Position numbers and translations under genes: made by a program | Assembly (NCBI RefSeq): GCF_000515415.1 | Contig: NZ_KI911783.1 | Coordinates: 6,311,831-6,375,830 of the forward strand | Direction of reading: 5' to 3' | Origin: Bradyrhizobium sp. WSM1417 | Lineage (GTDB): Bacteria; Pseudomonadota; Alphaproteobacteria; Rhizobiales; Xanthobacteraceae | DNA: 64,000 nucleotides | Part shown: piece by piece, positions 62,227 to 64,000 of the stretch | Position numbering within the stretch: the stretch's first letter is position 1 | Layout of the letters: every line of letters starts with the position of its first letter | The notes under the pieces: model-generated | The model's input: only the letters and a program-made list of their open reading frames with translations | Database searches by the model: none | What the model was told of the DNA's origin: nothing

Positions 62227-62609
62227 CACGCAACTCCTGTTTTTTATCCTGCTGGGCTTCGTTGGCCCGTGCGAATATCCCTTTCTCAAGTTGAGTTCGG
62301 AGTCACGCGAATCGCCGGAAAGCAGTAAGCGGCTGCCTAATGAGGGCGAGTCAGATTCAACTTAAATTTAAGGGGCCAATGCATAAAGGCGTTACGCTTC
62401 ATTGGCGGGAAAGCTCCGCGCGCGGCGCCGGCGCGCGCGATGCTGCGGCGAATGTGCGTGGCACGACGTAAACAGCCTGTGGCCATGCAAGTTGTAAAAG
62501 CTTGATCGACTAATTCGCTACAAACTTATGGATCGTCGCGACACTTCGGCGACGCCTGCTTCGTCTGACGCGCTGGGAGCGGTGTCAGACTTTTTCAACC
62601 ATGTTTCAA
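62227..62609. other. Intergenic region, no gene seen
   Basis: 383 bases between the second CFWC gene start and the end of the next minus-strand gene. It includes the presumed promoter of the CFWC gene. No supported ORF, repeat or RNA gene is visible. Confidence 0.4.
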
Positions 62610-62894
62610 TCAGTCGTCGACCGGTGTGAAGAGCTGGCCCCAATTATCCTTCCAGACGTCGTCCGGGTCCAACACCACGATCGCAACCTTCATCTCGTTG
62701 GCGAGCTTGATCGCTGCGAGGAGCGCATCGATCGCCGGCAATTCGGCGCTGACCCGGTCCTCGCTCAACCGGCCTTCACTCGCCGACGCGGGGAAGGTCA
62801 CCAACCCCACTTCCCTGTCTCCGGATTTCTCTAGCGACAGGGTAATTGCGTCGGGCTGAACCTCACTGACACGTTCAAATCGATTTTTGGTCAT
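62610..62894 (-). CDS. Conserved hypothetical protein (94 aa)
   Basis: Starts MTKNRFERVSEVQPDAITLS at ATG 62894; the in-frame upstream Met lacks similarity. It is a small soluble alpha/beta protein: GLVTFPASASEGRLSEDRVS, ELPAIDALLAAIKLANEMKV, AIVVLDPDDVWKDNWGQLF. From memory it resembles small proteins common in Bradyrhizobium and relatives without known function. It is divergent from the gene at 63095. Confidence 0.72.
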   Translation of the reverse strand: MTKNRFERVSEVQPDAITLSLEKSGDREVGLVTFPASASEGRLSEDRVSAELPAIDALLAAIKLANEMKVAIVVLDPDDVWKDNWGQLFTPVDD

Positions 62895-63094
62895 GACCTG
62901 TTTCCAAATCTTCGGAGACCGCCGGGCATCTCCCACGATGCTAGAGCACGGGAAGGAACCTGGCCAGCGAGGCGTTGCCGCTGAAGGGCCTGACACGAAC
63001 CTTTGTCCTCCTTTCGGACGACTAAACTGCTGACTTTCGGGTCCTCCAGATGTATGATTGACCTCAATATTTCATCTATTTGCTTGAGCACGCG

Positions 63095-64000
63095 ATGCAA
63101 AAATTGCGGAATCTGTTGCGCTTGGCATGTGGCGCTGGGGCTCTGATCGCCGCGATCGGCGCGGCCTGCGCGGAAGACCTCGTCATCAAGCGATTTGGCG
63201 GCGGCAATTCGGCGGATGCGGTGGGCATCGCCGACGCCAGCGAGGACGTCGAACTGACCGGTCCGCAGGCGCTAACGACAGGTTCCGACGGCGACCTCTT
63301 CCTACTTGACCAGCTTAACCAGCGTATCGTGCGCTTCAACCCCAAGCGTCCGGCCGAAGATCCTAGCATCCTAGAAATGCCGGCCAGCGTTCAGCCCAAC
63401 GATCTCGTCGTCCAGAGGGACGAGATCCTGGTCTGGGACGGGCGTATCCACACGCTGAAGGCATCAGCCGATCCCGTCTCCACGCGTGGCGTTGGCGGAA
63501 GCATCATGAAACTCGAAGAAGTCAGCACCCGCGCTGTTGACGACATCTTTGCCACTTCGGCTTTTGCCCAGATGGGTTCGCAGCCGGCCGGTAATCCGGT
63601 CGACCTGCTTGATCAGGAGACCCGGGCCGTAACCATCAAGAAGGGTCGACAGCCGAGCCGCCAATATGTGGCCTCACGGGGGCGGGGCTCCGTCATTGCT
63701 GATATCACGCCCGAGAAAAGCGACAGCAGTGTGCTGGTCGAAATTCGCAGCATGGACGGTAACGACGCCGTCGCTCAGATCCGTTTGCGGGTCAAGGACA
63801 AGCTCGGGGCGGTGGAATTCCTCGAGATCGACAACAGCGATCGCCTCTATATTCTCGCTGAGAACGTTCCCGACCAGGCCATGAATGCGGCAACCTTCGT
63901 GGCACGTTTCAGCCTCAACGGCGATCTCGACGGCATCTACGAATTGCCTTTGGAAAATACTCCGATTACGCGGCGCTTCGTGACTGTGTCCGGCGACGGC
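63095..64000 (+). CDS. Secreted beta-propeller-like (NHL-type) protein, N-terminal part
   Basis: An ATG at 63095 opens a frame that runs off the right edge (302 codons seen). The signal peptide (LACGAGALIAAIGAACA) precedes a mature part with propeller-like strands: ALTTGSDGDLFLLDQLNQRI followed by VRFNPKRP, ILVWDGRIHTL, and EFLEIDNSDRLYILAENVPD. The GxLFLLDQxNQRIVRF segment is like an NHL or kelch-type blade. The role is unknown. The 200 bases between it and the divergent 62894 gene should hold both promoters. Confidence 0.7.
   Translation, partial: MQKLRNLLRLACGAGALIAAIGAACAEDLVIKRFGGGNSADAVGIADASEDVELTGPQALTTGSDGDLFLLDQLNQRIVRFNPKRPAEDPSILEMPASVQPNDLVVQRDEILVWDGRIHTLKASADPVSTRGVGGSIMKLEEVSTRAVDDIFATSAFAQMGSQPAGNPVDLLDQETRAVTIKKGRQPSRQYVASRGRGSVIADITPEKSDSSVLVEIRSMDGNDAVAQIRLRVKDKLGAVEFLEIDNSDRLYILAENVPDQAMNAATFVARFSLNGDLDGIYELPLENTPITRRFVTVSGDG

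Overview
The window looks like chromosomal DNA of a GC-rich alphaproteobacterium, most likely Bradyrhizobium or a close relative in the Nitrobacteraceae. This is inferred from the gene families (rhizobial IS3 remnant, IalB-type secreted protein, DUF4424 protein, CoxMSL-type molybdenum hydroxylase) and from a type VI secretion system (T6SS) with PpkA, PppA and FHA proteins but no TssJ. No ribosomal RNA, intact tRNA or CRISPR array was seen.

Positions 1-13300 hold a catabolic and uptake block, nearly all on the minus strand. It contains two Rieske oxygenase alpha subunits, a family 5 binding protein with a Tat signal, a NitT/TauT-type ABC transporter (ATPase, permease, binding protein) plus the start of a second, paralogous binding protein at the window edge, a three-subunit molybdenum hydroxylase whose FAD subunit is frameshifted, and a GntR/FCD regulator divergent from a DUF1989 (urea-carboxylase-associated) protein. 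Together they suggest uptake and oxidation of a small, probably nitrogen-containing organic compound; the substrate cannot be read from sequence. Positions 13300-16270 are gene-poor, with a broken DUF4010/MgtC fragment, a secreted EF-hand protein and, at 15064-15110, the 3' half of a tRNA-Lys(CUU) gene, a likely attachment-site scar of a genomic island lying to the right.

Positions 16270-21480 are an AT-richer accessory stretch: two small ORFs, a secreted caspase-like protein with four cysteine-pair modules, a deleted IS3 element, a decayed rhizobial gene, and a papain-like cysteine peptidase next to the T6SS. Positions 21800-55050 are the T6SS locus in two divergent arms. The left arm (minus) is tssA-B-C-hcp-E-F-G-H followed by a small lysine-tailed protein. 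The right arm (plus) begins with a methyltransferase and an accessory module (HNH-like putative nuclease, a minus-strand cysteine-rich protein, an NlpC/P60-like putative hydrolase), then vgrG, a DUF6931-like gene, two tandem FHA/TagH genes, tssK, tssL with a peptidoglycan-binding domain, tssM, tagF, pppA and ppkA, and ends at a second caspase-like gene. The kinase, phosphatase and FHA set indicates post-translational threonine-phosphorylation control. Three uncharacterised proteins in or next to the locus are good candidates for effectors.

Positions 55050-64000 hold envelope and secreted proteins: DUF4424, IalB, a 1308-residue autotransporter adhesin with a 576-bp internal duplication, two paralogous small secreted proteins sharing a C-terminal CFWC motif, a small conserved hypothetical protein, and a truncated secreted beta-propeller-like protein at the right edge.
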